From contig CAADTZ010000022.1 of NCBI GenBank assembly GCA_900752015.1, forward strand, positions 1-31,019: DNA of 31,019 bases, given 5' to 3'. The notes beneath the pieces were generated by a model. The model saw only the letters and a program-made list of their open reading frames with translations, had not been told where the DNA came from and made no database searches. Both the position numbers and the translations under genes were made by a program. The stretch is from an uncultured Collinsella sp. Lineage in GTDB: Bacteria > Actinomycetota > Coriobacteriia > Coriobacteriales > Coriobacteriaceae. Positions 30,078 to 31,019 of the stretch are shown here, piece by piece. Every line of letters starts with the position of its first letter. Within the stretch, counting starts at the first letter, position 1.

Positions 30078-30956
30078 CTATTGCATATCGAGCACCATGG
30101 CATAGACATCGCGCTTGCGGCGCGAGTACTTCTGCGACAGGCGCTTTGCCACCGCGGAGGCGGGCTCCCCCTCCTCGAGCGCGGCACGGATGTCCTCGCG
30201 CAGGGCTTCGTCGGGGTCCACCGCTGCGGCTCCAACCGGCGCGATACCGGCCTCCTCGTCCTCACTCGGCGGCGCGATGACCAGCGCGATCTCGCCCTTT
30301 ACCTCGCCACGGGCGCGCAGCTCCTCGGTTAGCTGGGCGGCGGATCCACGCAAGACTTCCTCGTGCAGTTTGGTGAGCTCGCGGCAGACGGCAACATCGC
30401 GCTGGGGAAAGACCTCGGCCACGGCCTCGAGCGTCGCGACGATGCGATGCGGAGACTCGTAGAAGATGAGCGCCCCGGGGACGACGGCAAGGCGCTGCAG
30501 TCGGCGCACGCGGTCGCCGTGCTTGCGACCCAAAAAGCCTTCGAAGAAGAAATGTTCGCAGGGAATACCGGACGATACGAGCGCCGTGACGCAAGCAGAG
30601 GGGCCGGGAATAACCTCGACAGGCACATCCGCCTCGCGCGCCGCCTCAACCAAAGCCTGGCCGGGATCGGACACACTCGGCATACCGGCGTCCGAGGCAA
30701 AGGCGAGGGTCTCCCCCGCCAGCAGGCGGTCGACCAGGCCGGCTGCGCGACTTGCGATCACGTTCTCGTCGCAACGAACGAGTGGCTTGGAGATGCCTAG
30801 GTGCATCAGCAACTTTGAGGTCACACGCGTGTCCTCGCAGCAGACGGCGTCGGCGGCGGCAAATGCCTCGCCGACGCGCGGAGACAGGTCGCCCAGATTA
30901 CCGATGGGCGTACCGACCACATAAAGTTTGCCCGTGTGGGCGCTGTTTTGCGTCAT
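30078..30956 (-). CDS. rsmI: 16S rRNA (cytidine1402-2'-O)-methyltransferase RsmI
   Basis: This 292-residue tetrapyrrole-methylase-fold enzyme 2'-O-methylates C1402 in the P-site region of 16S rRNA. Motifs are VVGTPIGNLGDLSPR, CEDTRVTSKLL, SDAGMPSVSDPG, EVIPGPSA, FFFEGFLGRK and IFYESPHRI with CRELTKLHEE. The C-terminal region after about residue 225 is Glu/Ala-rich, then ends with a helix (EPASAVAKRLSQKYSRRKRDVY). It begins 6 nt after the stop of the upstream gene, so they are likely co-transcribed. Confidence 0.96.
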   Translation of the reverse strand: MTQNSAHTGKLYVVGTPIGNLGDLSPRVGEAFAAADAVCCEDTRVTSKLLMHLGISKPLVRCDENVIASRAAGLVDRLLAGETLAFASDAGMPSVSDPGQALVEAAREADVPVEVIPGPSACVTALVSSGIPCEHFFFEGFLGRKHGDRVRRLQRLAVVPGALIFYESPHRIVATLEAVAEVFPQRDVAVCRELTKLHEEVLRGSAAQLTEELRARGEVKGEIALVIAPPSEDEEAGIAPVGAAAVDPDEALREDIRAALEEGEPASAVAKRLSQKYSRRKRDVYAMVLDMQ

Positions 30957-30962
30957 ATCAAC

Positions 30963-31019
30963 CTATTCAATCATGCCGCGCTCGAGCGTGCCGAGTGCCG
31001 CGCGGGCGTCCCATGCTGC
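30963..31019 (-). CDS. C-terminal end of an unidentified protein (partial)
   Basis: Eighteen codons and a TAG run off the window edge; the last residues read AAWDARAALGTLERGMIE. The frame and the 6-nt gap to rsmI suggest a real coding end in the same operon. There is too little sequence to name the protein. Confidence 0.5.
   Translation of the reverse strand, partial: AAWDARAALGTLERGMIE

Noticed and set aside
28344..30332. Plus-strand open frame of 662 codons opposite metG and the end of rsmI
   Set aside because: Spans two genes and a terminator on the other strand; no domain visible, so an antisense shadow.

Overview
The window looks like chromosomal DNA of a high-GC member of the Coriobacteriia (Actinomycetota), most probably Collinsella or a close relative. 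This is inferred from GC-rich codon use, the protein set, the paired YhgE/Pip membrane proteins and the style of the intergenic repeats; there is no rRNA or other taxonomic marker here. Almost every gene is on the minus strand. The exceptions are a D,D-carboxypeptidase at about 16.0-17.3 kb and a 57-residue membrane protein at about 23.4 kb.

Layout. 1-5.6 kb: two adjacent YhgE/Pip-type membrane protein genes, followed by an intergenic block full of hairpins. 5.6-7.6 kb: htpG (Hsp90). 7.8-10.4 kb: a probable operon read from high to low coordinates: Wzz-like chain-length protein, CpsD-like tyrosine kinase, CpsB-like phosphatase, GNAT acetyltransferase. 10.6-13.7 kb: pstB, then a PhoB-like regulator and PhoR-like sensor kinase (phosphate control). 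13.8-17.3 kb: a VanR/VanS-like two-component pair divergent from a DacA-like carboxypeptidase (peptidoglycan). 17.4-21.4 kb: tRNA-Ser(GCU), an 813-residue protein of unknown function with TPR-like repeats, and three tRNA-Arg(ACG) genes embedded in a GC-rich palindromic repeat array. 21.5-26.0 kb: a small unknown protein with a LexA-like box, serS, the small membrane protein, proC, rlmH and an SPFH/stomatin protein. 26.1-31.0 kb: a terminal-inverted-repeat element, tRNA-Leu(CAG), tatD, rsmA, metG, rsmI and the last codons of one more gene. This last block is a classic translation/ribosome-maturation cluster.

The genes are mostly ordinary; the unusual content is intergenic. The strongest observation is a pair of 92-nt imperfect hairpins, at 2-93 and 5424-5515, that flank the two YhgE genes in opposite orientation. 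They share a 16-18 nt flank and an identical 12-nt apical loop, but their paired arms differ in sequence while keeping length and self-complementarity. That is the signature of a family selected for structure. Other notable features are the tRNA-Arg repeat array, REP-like palindromes at 5.3 kb and 23.6-23.75 kb, a 219-bp element with 30-bp inverted ends at 26.1-26.3 kb, and inverted T-arm copies beside the tRNA genes. All identifications are by eye from sequence and motifs; no database search was run.
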